NCBI GenBank assembly: GCA_016927595.1
Contig: JAFGMI010000030.1
Location: forward strand, 1-64,000
Length of the DNA: 64,000 nucleotides
Reading direction: 5' to 3'
DNA from: Melioribacteraceae bacterium
Lineage (GTDB): Bacteria > Bacteroidota > Ignavibacteria > Ignavibacteriales > Melioribacteraceae
The notes beneath the pieces are model-generated. The model was not told the DNA's origin, searched no databases, and saw nothing but the letters and a program-made list of their open reading frames with translations. Shown here piece after piece: positions 55,082-63,495 of the stretch (position 1 is its first letter; each line of letters opens with the position of its first letter). Made by a program: the position numbers and the translations under genes.

Positions 55082-55639
55082 ATGGCAAATACTCCATCAA
55101 ATATGATTCCGCTGGGAACCGTAGCTCCCGACTTCAGATTGTTTGATACAGTAAGCGGGACTGAAAAATCACTCTCAGAAATTCAGGCAGAATCGGCAAC
55201 TGTAATAATGTTTCTCTGCAATCATTGCCCCTTTGTAAAACATATTACTAGGGGATTGGTTAAAATTGTGGAAGAATATGCTTCGGAAAAAATTTCATTT
55301 GCAGGAATAAGTTCAAACGACGTTGTTAACTACCCTGAAGATTCACCTGAAAAAATGAGAACGACAGCCGAAAAGGTAGGTTACTCTTTTCCTTATTTGT
55401 ATGACGAGACGCAGGAAGTCGCAAAAGCATATGATGCAGCCTGTACACCTGATTTTTATGTGTTCGACAATAATTTAAAGCTGGTATACAGGGGACAAAT
55501 GGACGATTCTCGTCCCGGCAACGGAGTAGAAGTAACAGGGAAGGATTTACGGAACGCTCTTGATTGTATACTAAATGGTGAAGAAATTAATCCTGATCAG
55601 AAACCGAGTATGGGCTGTAATATTAAATGGAAAAAGTAA
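55082..55639 (+). CDS. Thioredoxin-fold redox protein (AhpC/TSA-like)
   Basis: 185 residues. VAPDFRLFDTVSG is the peroxiredoxin-type start, and CNHCPFVKHI gives a CxxC active site near residue 42. Later features of the family include YDAACTPDFYVFDNNLKLVY and MGCNIKWK at the end. No signal peptide, so probably cytosolic thiol-peroxidase or reductase. It is likely co-transcribed with the mono-heme gene. Confidence 0.85.
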   Translation: MANTPSNMIPLGTVAPDFRLFDTVSGTEKSLSEIQAESATVIMFLCNHCPFVKHITRGLVKIVEEYASEKISFAGISSNDVVNYPEDSPEKMRTTAEKVGYSFPYLYDETQEVAKAYDAACTPDFYVFDNNLKLVYRGQMDDSRPGNGVEVTGKDLRNALDCILNGEEINPDQKPSMGCNIKWKK

Positions 55640-55821
55640 AGTGTGATTGGGGAATAGTAAAGGGAATTCAACTAGTACTTTGGAATTCTTTTCGAACCCG
55701 ACTCTTAAACAGAAAATGTATAAAGTAAAATATTTTCAAGTATAAATTCAGCTGACTTACGCTTTAAAATAGTCTTCATAAAAGTAATCAGGAGAGATAG
55801 AATTTTTTCTGCATGTAATAA

Positions 55822-55999
55822 ACACTGCGAATCCATAAGTTTAACTCGACTGCAGATGTAACGACGCGGTTTAACAACTGGTCATTGGGTTTACTGGTTA
55901 AGAACTTCATCCTCAAAATACAAAGAAATTGACCCGAACATTCAAACAACGCCTGGAATAGAATATGTTTTTACCCTATTCTTTCCGTACGATATTTAA
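55822..55999 (+). pseudogene. Decayed C-terminal fragment, possibly of a beta-barrel protein
   Basis: One frame reads TTRFNNWSLGLLVKNFILK (55861-55917). A second frame, offset by one, continues from 55919 as YKEIDPNIQTTPGIEYVFTL and ends FFPYDI with a TAA at 55997. The two halves would join smoothly with a 1-bp frameshift. Sequence like PGIEYVFTLFFPYDI resembles the end of an outer-membrane barrel. No intact upstream part is visible. Confidence 0.35.
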
Positions 56000-56095
56000 T
56001 AATATTCTCTATCAGAACAGGATAATAACCAGGCACTATACATAGCATTTTCGGCATAAAAGGATTAAATGTTTAAGAATGGTAATAGAAAATCC

Positions 56096-56124
56096 AATAT
56101 TGTTTGCTACTAGCAAACGATATT
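56096..56124. promoter_or_regulatory. 29-bp inverted repeat upstream of the respiratory operon
   Basis: AATAT-T-GTTTGC, loop TACTA, GCAAAC-G-ATATT. The arms pair over 11 of 12 positions and the remaining one is a T-G pair. No T-run follows, so it is not a terminator. It is 159 bp before the hybA-like start. A dimeric regulator could bind here. Confidence 0.45.
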
Positions 56125-56282
56125 AATTCCTTTAAATTGATTTGAGGTATCTTATTTATTACTTTTAATAGGACAAATGAATCTTATGTTCTTATAATGA
56201 GATAATCCAATACACTTAGATTAATTAAGTTAAGTTTGTTAAAAAAAATAACAGCCTTACCTATTCACTTTATGGAGGAAGA

Positions 56283-57185
56283 ATGGGTTCCATTAAAAGA
56301 AGAGATTTTATTAAAACCGTTACAGCTGTAGGTTGTACTGCTGCAGGTTTGAGTGCAGTAACACCTAAAAAACTCAATGCAACGCCTGAAAATATTTTAT
56401 CGAAAGACCGTTACGGGGTATTAGTTGATACAACCGTTTGCATTGGCTGCAGAAGATGCGAATGGGCTTGTAAAAAAGCCCATGGAATTGAAGCTGGTTC
56501 AATCGATGATTATGACGACAAATCGGTATTTCAGGAAGAAAGACGACCTGCTCATGATTCGTATACAGTTGTTAACAGTTACGATGTTCCAAATGCCGAA
56601 CCGGTTACAGTTAAAGTACAGTGCATGCACTGTGATCAGCCTGCATGTGTTTCTGCCTGCATCGTGGGTGCTTTTAGCAAGAAAGAAAACGGCGCCGTAA
56701 TATGGGACGAAAGCAAATGCATTGGGTGCAGGTATTGTCTGGTGGCATGTCCATTCCAGGTTCCTACATTTGATTACCACAAGGCTATTGAACCTGAAAT
56801 AAGAAAATGTGATTTCTGTTACGAAAGGACTTCAAAAGGTCAATTACCTGCCTGCGTGGAAATTTGTCCTGTTGAAGCATTGACGTACGGTAAAAGGTCG
56901 GATCTGCTGCAGATAGCGCATGATCGGATACACAGAAATCCCGACAGGTACATCGATCACATACTCGGCGAAACGGAAGTAGGCGGAACTTCATGGATGT
57001 ATCTGTCTAAAACAGAATTTAGTAATTATAATTTCCCCAAACTCGGTAACAGTCCTGCACCAGGCGTTTCCGAATCCATACAGCACGGAATATTCGCATA
57101 CTTCGTACCACCGATTGCATTGTATGCTTTGCTCGGAGGCATAATGTACTTAACAAAAGAAAAATCAACTGAGGAGGAGAAATAA
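56283..57185 (+). CDS. HybA-like Fe-S protein, Tat-exported and membrane-anchored
   Basis: 300 residues. Twin-arginine signal KRRDFIKT at the N-terminus, then four 4Fe-4S cluster sets: CIGCRRCEWACKK, CMHCDQPACVSAC, CIGCRYCLVACPF and the CDFC...CVEICP set. A C-terminal membrane helix (about 268-290) anchors it, as in HybA. It transfers electrons between a periplasmic partner and the membrane subunit encoded next. First gene of the operon, 2 bp before it. No hydrogenase or molybdopterin subunit is adjacent. Confidence 0.92.
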   Translation: MGSIKRRDFIKTVTAVGCTAAGLSAVTPKKLNATPENILSKDRYGVLVDTTVCIGCRRCEWACKKAHGIEAGSIDDYDDKSVFQEERRPAHDSYTVVNSYDVPNAEPVTVKVQCMHCDQPACVSACIVGAFSKKENGAVIWDESKCIGCRYCLVACPFQVPTFDYHKAIEPEIRKCDFCYERTSKGQLPACVEICPVEALTYGKRSDLLQIAHDRIHRNPDRYIDHILGETEVGGTSWMYLSKTEFSNYNFPKLGNSPAPGVSESIQHGIFAYFVPPIALYALLGGIMYLTKEKSTEEEK

Positions 57186-57186
57186 T

Positions 57187-58425
57187 ATGGAACATTCATT
57201 CGTACCTTCTCAGATGACAAAAAAGTATTTCACACCCTGGGTAACTGTAATTTTCATTATAGCATTAATTGGTTTAGCCATTCTTATGCTGAGGTTAGTA
57301 TTCGGATTGGGTTTTATTACAAATCTCGATAACCAGCACCCCTGGGGTATATGGATCGCAATTGATGTTGCAGCTGGTGTAGCTTTGGCGGCGGGAGGTT
57401 TTACAACAGCAGCGCTTGGGCACATCATGCACAAAGACAAATATGAAGTTCTCGTCAGACCGGCACTGTTAACAGCCATGCTGGGCTATACATTTGTAGC
57501 TTTAGGCGTATGCGTAGACCTGGGAAGATATTATTCAGTCTGGCATCCGCTTATTTACTGGAATGGTAATTCAGTTCTGTTTGAAGTCGGTATATGTGTA
57601 ATGTTCTACCTTACCGTTTTATATATAGAGTTTCTGCCTATCGTCGCAAAAAAGTTCATTGGTAATGTTAACCTTCCGGGCATTCTTTCAGGTCTCAGCA
57701 AACCGGTCGACAAATTTCTGAGGATTCTTTACAAGGCGCTCGACAAGACAATGTTTATATTTATTATTATGGGAGTGGTTTTGTCATGCCTTCATCAATC
57801 ATCGCTTGGTACTTTGATGGTGATAGCGGGTCCCAAAATGCACCCGCTTTGGCAGACTCCGGTACTTCCGCTGCTGTTCCTTATATCAGCTATTGCAGTT
57901 GGTTTTCCGATGGTTATAATGGAATCGACTATTGCATCAAAATCGTTCGGACTAAAACCCGAAACAGACCTGCTCGGTGATTTGGGTAAAATGGTCGGAC
58001 CTCTGCTCGGAGTTTATCTTGCATTTAAAGTTGGTGATATGTTTATTAGGGAAACATTTGTTTATTTAACCGAACTAACAACGGAAAGTGTAATGTTCTC
58101 AATAGAATTGATATTCGGTGTAGTTGTTCCCTTGAGAATGTTTTTAACAAAGTCGGTTCTTAAATCGCCAACAGGATTATTTATTGCATCTATGCTGGTG
58201 ATTTTCGGAGTTCTATTAAACAGAATTAATAATTTTTTAGTTGCCTATACACCGCCGTATGAAAAAGTAACGTACTTCCCTTCATTTGGTGAAATAGCTG
58301 TTACTGTCGGTTTTATTTGCCTGGAGATACTGCTGTACAGATTGTTCGTTACTTATTTCCCTGTAATAAGTGTACCTGTTGAAAAAAGTCTTCAGGATTC
58401 CAAATATTCATTGAAGAGGGCATAG
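57187..58425 (+). CDS. HybB/NrfD-like quinone-interacting membrane subunit
   Basis: 412 residues, about ten membrane helices. Family segments include NQHPWGIWIAIDVAAGVALAAGG, VSCLHQSSLGTLM and the C-terminal LLYRLFVTYFPV. Such proteins exchange electrons with menaquinone without carrying a redox cofactor. It is encoded between the HybA-like protein and the 13-heme cytochrome, 3 bp before the latter. Together they make a conduit between quinone and the periplasm. Confidence 0.9.
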   Translation: MEHSFVPSQMTKKYFTPWVTVIFIIALIGLAILMLRLVFGLGFITNLDNQHPWGIWIAIDVAAGVALAAGGFTTAALGHIMHKDKYEVLVRPALLTAMLGYTFVALGVCVDLGRYYSVWHPLIYWNGNSVLFEVGICVMFYLTVLYIEFLPIVAKKFIGNVNLPGILSGLSKPVDKFLRILYKALDKTMFIFIIMGVVLSCLHQSSLGTLMVIAGPKMHPLWQTPVLPLLFLISAIAVGFPMVIMESTIASKSFGLKPETDLLGDLGKMVGPLLGVYLAFKVGDMFIRETFVYLTELTTESVMFSIELIFGVVVPLRMFLTKSVLKSPTGLFIASMLVIFGVLLNRINNFLVAYTPPYEKVTYFPSFGEIAVTVGFICLEILLYRLFVTYFPVISVPVEKSLQDSKYSLKRA

Positions 58426-58428
58426 GCT

Positions 58429-59547
58429 ATGAAAATAAAAATCATATCAGTTATTATACTGCTTTTATTATTTGTGAACGTATTTCATGCGCAGTCCGAT
58501 CATAAAAATTTCGATTTTAATTGCAGCCTGTGCCATGAATGTGAAAATCCCACCAAAATTGATCCGTGCCTGAAAAGTTGCCCGAGACACGAGATAATAA
58601 CCGTGCATCACACTGCACAGCAGGGTCCCAAAGAAATTATTCTGAATAAATTCGAGGGAATTGAAGATATTTTTGAACCGGTTAATTTTTCTCACAGAGC
58701 ACATTCGGAAATGTCTTCAATGGCTGGCGGCTGTGAGATGTGCCATCATTATAATCCTCCCGGCAGTATCAAAAAATGTTCGGACTGCCACGAAACTAAC
58801 AGAATGAGAACAGATTTGAGTAAGCCTGATCTTAAAGGTGCTTTTCACAGGCAATGCATCGATTGTCATAGTATCTGGGACAACGATGTTAAATGTGCCG
58901 ACTGCCATGCTGAGAATGCCACCGAGGGCGCGCAATCTGCAACAAAAGAAAGTTATGCCGAATCCTACCATCAGCCTGTTGTGGAACCGGGAAGAATAGT
59001 ATACGAGACAGAAGAGATGGACGGAGTTGTAACATTTTATCATAATGATCATGTAAACGTATTCGGACTTCAGTGCAACAGTTGCCATAAATCAGAAAGT
59101 TGTGCAAGATGTCATATGGAGAATAATGTGCTGGCTGATGCAAACAGGGATCTGGAAGAAAAGCATGCAGTTTGCAGCAGTTGTCATGACGTGGATAATG
59201 ATTGTGAAAGTTGTCATAAAGAAAAGATAGTTGAAGGATTCAACCATGCCAGATCAACCGGTTTCAACTTAAATGAGTATCATGGATCGGTTGAATGTGA
59301 GGATTGTCATAAGGCAGGAAAAGGATTTAAAGGTTTAAAAAGTGAGTGCAGCAGTTGCCATAAGGACTGGAACAGCAGTAATTTTGATCATTCAGTAACC
59401 GGTTTAATGCTTGACGAAATACATATTGAAAATGACTGTGCTGACTGCCATACCGAAGGAGTATATACATCGCAGAACTGTGAGAATTGTCATGATCCGG
59501 ATATTAAGTATCCCGATAGTAAGCCAGGCACTTTGAAAAAAAGGTAA
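58429..59547 (+). CDS. Periplasmic multiheme cytochrome c with 13 CxxCH motifs
   Basis: 372 residues with signal peptide ending near FHAQ. The CxxCH motifs are CSLCH, CEMCH, CSDCH, CIDCH, CADCH, CNSCH, CARCH, CSSCH, CESCH, CEDCH, CSSCH, CADCH and CENCH. A C-x3-C-PRH stretch near residue 51 lacks the standard motif. The class III-like motif spacing and many extra histidines fit a periplasmic electron wire such as those of SRB or Geobacter-type complexes. It follows the HybB-like gene directly. A partner that finally accepts or donates the electrons is not encoded here. Confidence 0.92.
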   Translation: MKIKIISVIILLLLFVNVFHAQSDHKNFDFNCSLCHECENPTKIDPCLKSCPRHEIITVHHTAQQGPKEIILNKFEGIEDIFEPVNFSHRAHSEMSSMAGGCEMCHHYNPPGSIKKCSDCHETNRMRTDLSKPDLKGAFHRQCIDCHSIWDNDVKCADCHAENATEGAQSATKESYAESYHQPVVEPGRIVYETEEMDGVVTFYHNDHVNVFGLQCNSCHKSESCARCHMENNVLADANRDLEEKHAVCSSCHDVDNDCESCHKEKIVEGFNHARSTGFNLNEYHGSVECEDCHKAGKGFKGLKSECSSCHKDWNSSNFDHSVTGLMLDEIHIENDCADCHTEGVYTSQNCENCHDPDIKYPDSKPGTLKKR

Positions 59548-59556
59548 ATTTAATAA

Positions 59557-61434
59557 ATGAAAGTTTTTAAGAGTCTGGGTATAAAATTAATAATAGCGAT
59601 CAGCGTTACAGTCGTTGTAATAATGGGAGTATATGCGGTATTCAATGTAACATCGCAGAACGATGTTCTTATCGAAGAGGTAAAACGCCATGCAAATCAG
59701 TTAAGCGAAACGATCAAGAACAGTACCAAAGACGATATGCTTGTTAACCGGCGGGACAGAATTTTGAAGATGATAAATCAGATTGCCGAGGAACCAAGCA
59801 TTAAGCGGATAAGAATCTTAAATAAATTGGGGGATATAGTATATTCGAACGATTATTCCGAGATAGGCACAAAATTTCAGGAATCGGCTGAGATTTGTAT
59901 CGTCTGTCATGCACAGGAAGAGCCGCTGAAAGAAATCGAATATAGTGACAGGTTCAGGATATATCAGGAGACACCGGACTCCTCCAGGATTCTTGGAATA
60001 ATAAATCCGATTTTCAACGAAAAGAGCTGCTCGGTATCTGATTGTCACGCGCACAATCCGGATAAAATATTTCTCGGTGTACTCGACATATCAGTCGGTC
60101 TGGATAAAATTGACCAGCAGTTGTCATATACCGAATTTCAAATTATCTTCTTAACAATAATTTCCATAGTAATATTCGGATTAATAATTTATATATTTCT
60201 GAAAAGATGGGTGTTCAATCCGATAAAAGATTTAATTGTTGCCACCAATAATGTAGCTTCAGGAAATTTAAACTATAAAATCAATTCAAGTTCAATTGAC
60301 GAATTAGGACAACTCTCGACATCTTTCGATAGTATGACACAAAAACTTTCCGAGATGAAGCTGCAGATATTTCAGTCCGAAAAAATGGCATCACTTGGTC
60401 AGCTCGCAGCAGGAGTTGCCCATGAGATTAATAATCCGCTTACCGGAGTATTGACTTACAGCAGTTATCTGCTTAAACGTGCAAAGGATAATCCCGAACT
60501 TCAGAATGATCTGAATGTTATTGTGAGGGAAACAAAGCGAAGCAGGGATATTGTAAAACAGCTTCTGGACTTCTCCCGGCAGTCGTTACCCAAAAAGATT
60601 AAGACTAACATTAATCAGATCATTGAAAGGGTAATATCGATGGTCAACAATCAGCTGAAAGTCAAAAAGATTAATCTTAAAATGCAGTTAAAAGAAGATT
60701 TGCCGGAAATCACCGTTGACCCTAATCAGATTCAGCAGGTAATACTTAACCTGACAGTTAATGCAATTGATGCATCGAAAAATGAAAATCCCGAAATCAA
60801 ATTCATAACAGATATATCAACACTGCCTGCTTTCGGAAATGTTCAGATTGAAAATGCGCAATGCCCCAATGGGCATAATCTTATTGACGATTCGTATAAA
60901 GTAGACGGGCTGCCCGGAATAAAACTGCTTTGCAGGGATGGTGAGAGAACCGGGTATCTTTTCCTTTCAACAATTTACGGCTCGAAGAATCACCGTTTTG
61001 AACTGAACAAATTTGATTTGTCGACGGTTGAACTCCTGTGCCCGGTATGCAATGTATCGATGTATAATGAAAGCGAAAAGTGCCCTCAGTGCGGATCCAG
61101 CTGCTATGAACTGAAGGTTCCCGGAAAAGGCACTGTGGTAGGCTGCATTAAAAATGAAACAAATTTTCAAAAATGGAAATATATGGACGAAAAGGGTGAG
61201 AGCGATTACATTGTAATTAAAATTCAGGATAACGGCTCCGGGATTCCCACTGAGGTTCTGCATAAAATATTTGATCCGTTCTTCAGTACAAAGGGACAGA
61301 AAGGGACAGGGCTTGGATTATCAGTAGTGTGGGGCATAATCCAGAACCATAAAGGCAGGGTTGAAGTACAAAGCAGGTTGAATGAGGGAACGACATTTAC
61401 AATCAGATTACCAATAAACAATAACGGCTGGTGA
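59557..61434 (+). CDS. Heme-sensing histidine kinase with a zinc-ribbon insert in the ATPase domain
   Basis: 625 residues. Membrane helices at about 8-28 and 195-217 surround a periplasmic domain with a CIVCH motif (114-118) and a C-x4-CH (158-164), so c-type heme is likely. HAMP follows, then HisKA with His289 in GVAHEINNP. The ATPase N box NLTVNAIDAS is at about 400. Instead of the usual 30-40 residues before the G1 box QDNGSGIP (about 558) there are roughly 150, containing CPNGH, a later C, CPVC and CPQC pairs: a zinc-ribbon-like insert. The G2 box GTGLGLSVV is intact. It begins 9 bp after the cytochrome gene and its stop overlaps the next start. It probably senses heme redox state or a small ligand. 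Confidence 0.88.
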   Translation: MKVFKSLGIKLIIAISVTVVVIMGVYAVFNVTSQNDVLIEEVKRHANQLSETIKNSTKDDMLVNRRDRILKMINQIAEEPSIKRIRILNKLGDIVYSNDYSEIGTKFQESAEICIVCHAQEEPLKEIEYSDRFRIYQETPDSSRILGIINPIFNEKSCSVSDCHAHNPDKIFLGVLDISVGLDKIDQQLSYTEFQIIFLTIISIVIFGLIIYIFLKRWVFNPIKDLIVATNNVASGNLNYKINSSSIDELGQLSTSFDSMTQKLSEMKLQIFQSEKMASLGQLAAGVAHEINNPLTGVLTYSSYLLKRAKDNPELQNDLNVIVRETKRSRDIVKQLLDFSRQSLPKKIKTNINQIIERVISMVNNQLKVKKINLKMQLKEDLPEITVDPNQIQQVILNLTVNAIDASKNENPEIKFITDISTLPAFGNVQIENAQCPNGHNLIDDSYKVDGLPGIKLLCRDGERTGYLFLSTIYGSKNHRFELNKFDLSTVELLCPVCNVSMYNESEKCPQCGSSCYELKVPGKGTVVGCIKNETNFQKWKYMDEKGESDYIVIKIQDNGSGIPTEVLHKIFDPFFSTKGQKGTGLGLSVVWGIIQNHKGRVEVQSRLNEGTTFTIRLPINNNGW

Positions 61435-62237
61435 TGGAATCATACGATGTACTTGTGATTGATGACGAGGAAGTTATAATTGACTTTATGCTCAAGATAG
61501 GTGATGCGGAGAAGTATTTTATCGATACCGCATTAACGGGTCAGGAAGGTTTGGATAAGTTAATTAATGGTAAGTATAAACTGGTTATTTGCGATTTAAT
61601 ATTGCCGGATATGGACGGATTTGACATTATATCGAAATCAGTTAAGGAAAATGTAACGACTCCGATAATCGTATCCACGGGTTATTCAACCATTGAAAAT
61701 GCTATTAAGGCAATGAATTCAGGCGCTATTGATTTTTTGCCTAAACCCTTCACATACGACGAAATAGTATGTTGTATTCGTAAAGGTCTGAGGTATTCCA
61801 GCATATTGTACCATCATCATGCTAATCATGAAAAGAATAGGAAAGACGAAATGTCTTTTATCCCCTGTCCTCCTTCCTATTACAGGTTTGGTCTTTCCTC
61901 ATGGGTAAAAATTGAAAGTGATGGAATAGTGATAACAGGATTAACTGATTTAATGCTCCGGACAATAGAAAGTGTTGATGCGGTAAATACATTAGATATA
62001 GAACAGGAAGTATTTCAGGGCAAAGAATATATGTCGATCGATTGTCCGCTTGGTCTTGATCACAAAGTGTTGTCGCCTGTTTCGGGTAAAATTTTGGAAG
62101 TAAACAGAAACATTATTGAAGATTCGAAGCTTGTTGAAAAAGATCCGTTTTTCGATGGCTGGGTTTATAAAATACTTCCAGGCAACCTGACAAATGAAAT
62201 TCAGAATTTAATGTCTTGCAGCACTGATAGAGTTTAA
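61434..62237 (+). CDS. Response regulator with a GcvH-like lipoyl-fold output domain
   Basis: 267 residues from ATG 61434, overlapping the kinase TGA by one base. Receiver at about 4-120 with DDEE and phospho-acceptor Asp54 in LVICDLILPDMDG, and the conserved lysine in LPKPFTYDE. The C-terminal 115 residues match glycine cleavage H protein: YRFGLSSWVKIESDGIVITG, LSPVSGKILEVN and DPFFDGWVYKI. The position of the lipoyl-lysine, six residues before the aromatic/leucine of the SPVSG turn, is glycine, so it cannot be lipoylated there. No DNA-binding domain. Likely a phosphorylation-controlled protein-protein switch. Confidence 0.85.
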   Translation: MESYDVLVIDDEEVIIDFMLKIGDAEKYFIDTALTGQEGLDKLINGKYKLVICDLILPDMDGFDIISKSVKENVTTPIIVSTGYSTIENAIKAMNSGAIDFLPKPFTYDEIVCCIRKGLRYSSILYHHHANHEKNRKDEMSFIPCPPSYYRFGLSSWVKIESDGIVITGLTDLMLRTIESVDAVNTLDIEQEVFQGKEYMSIDCPLGLDHKVLSPVSGKILEVNRNIIEDSKLVEKDPFFDGWVYKILPGNLTNEIQNLMSCSTDRV

Positions 62238-62254
62238 AATTTAAGAAAGTATAA

Positions 62255-63427
62255 ATGGAGAAAATTATGGTATTCTTAGTGATTGTTGTACTCGTTATTT
62301 TATTTATTCTCGCTGACCTTGCAATACGAAGTCTTATTAAGCATTACAGAACTAAACATGAAAGACAGGAAAGAGAAAAAGTATTGCAGGAAAGTCTGAA
62401 ATTTGACTTTACAAGCGAAGCTAAAACCCTTAAAAGGGTTGAGGTAGATAATCCCAAAGCTAAAATACTATGTGTTGACGATGAGGAAATTATACTCGAC
62501 AGCTTCAGAAAGATACTGGTGCTTGACGGATATTCGATAGATACGGTGGAAAATGGGAAAGAAGCATTGGGATTAATTCAACGGTGCCATTACGATTTTG
62601 TTTTTACAGATCTTAAAATGCCGGAAATGTCAGGAGAGGAAGTAACTAAAGGTGTTAAACATATACGCCCTGATATAGATGTGGTCATAATTACAGGATA
62701 TGCTACTGTGGAATCGGCAGTCGAGTGTATGCAATACGGCGCAATGGATTACTTGCAGAAACCATTTACCGAAGAAGAACTCCTTGCGAAGGTAAAAGAG
62801 TTTTTGATTAAACGTAATGAAAATATTAAATCGAGACTTAAACCGGCAGTGCATATAACGCATGTAGCTGATGAGGATGCTTCTGATGAGGATTCCTTTT
62901 CAATCCCCGGTGGCGTATTTATATCAAAGGGACATTCCTGGATAAGCATCGAACAACCCGGTAATGCTAAAGTAGGTCTTGATGATTTCGCTAAAAAAAT
63001 TATCGGAAAGATAGACGGCATAGATTTACCGAATCTCGGTATGGAAGTATACGCAGGGCAAAATCTGTTTAGTGTAAGGCAGGGCAACCGTAAGATTATT
63101 TTTACCGCGCCTATTTCGGGTAAAGTCACTAAAGTTAACAAAGCTCTTCTCGACGATCTTGATAAATTGAATATTACACCCTACTCATCCAACTGGATTT
63201 GCGAGATCGACTCGGAAAAGCTGGATGCAGAGCTGAATAATTTGAAGATCGGGAAAGCAGCGGTTAATTATTATAAAAACGAACTTGACGATTTGAAGTA
63301 CATGTTGAAAGAGCTGCATCAGGGAGATGATAAAGAGGTCAAAAGAAAAGAATATGTTGATATTCTTCCCCATTTAAATGATAACGAGTTCGATAAGTTT
63401 ATTGAGAAGTTTTTCAGCAAGACCTAA
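62255..63427 (+). CDS. Membrane-anchored response regulator with a GcvH-like domain
   Basis: 390 residues. N-terminal membrane helix (about 4-26), a basic coil, a receiver (about 70-190) with DDEE and Asp119 in FVFTDLKMPEMSG, then a GcvH-like domain (about 228-330): FISKGHSWISIEQPGNAKVG, FTAPISGKVTKVN and SSNWICEID. Again glycine replaces the lipoyl-lysine. The last 60 residues are a charged helical tail. It is the second GcvH-type regulator in tandem; the membrane anchor may keep it near the HybB-like complex. 18 bp after the first. Confidence 0.85.
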   Translation: MEKIMVFLVIVVLVILFILADLAIRSLIKHYRTKHERQEREKVLQESLKFDFTSEAKTLKRVEVDNPKAKILCVDDEEIILDSFRKILVLDGYSIDTVENGKEALGLIQRCHYDFVFTDLKMPEMSGEEVTKGVKHIRPDIDVVIITGYATVESAVECMQYGAMDYLQKPFTEEELLAKVKEFLIKRNENIKSRLKPAVHITHVADEDASDEDSFSIPGGVFISKGHSWISIEQPGNAKVGLDDFAKKIIGKIDGIDLPNLGMEVYAGQNLFSVRQGNRKIIFTAPISGKVTKVNKALLDDLDKLNITPYSSNWICEIDSEKLDAELNNLKIGKAAVNYYKNELDDLKYMLKELHQGDDKEVKRKEYVDILPHLNDNEFDKFIEKFFSKT

Positions 63428-63461
63428 TGCCTTATTGATAGAATAATTATGTTTGTATCGC

Positions 63462-63491
63462 ATACAGGATTCATTAATATGAATCCTGTAT
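63462..63491. terminator. Bidirectional terminator of the respiratory operon
   Basis: ATACAGGATTCAT (63462-63474), loop TAAT, ATGAATCCTGTAT (63479-63491): a perfect 13-bp stem between converging genes, followed by AATTTTAAA. The strongest inverted repeat in this part of the window. Confidence 0.85.
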
Positions 63492-63495
63492 AATT

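Larger units (their letters stand above)
55640..56282. other. 643-bp intergenic region with a gene remnant and an inverted repeat
   Basis: No intact gene. Left part (55640-55820) shows nothing clear. Middle holds a decayed coding remnant (55822-55999). Right part holds a 29-bp inverted repeat (56096-56124) and presumably the promoter of the respiratory operon that starts at 56283, with GGAGG just before it. Confidence 0.5.

Noticed and set aside
56283-57185. Assignment as a hydrogenase 2 component (hybA)
   Set aside because: The fold and length fit HybA, but no hydrogenase subunits are nearby, so I do not give the gene symbol.
61434-63427. Glycine cleavage system H protein
   Set aside because: The lipoyl-lysine is replaced by glycine and the domain is fused to a receiver; no gcvT or gcvP nearby.
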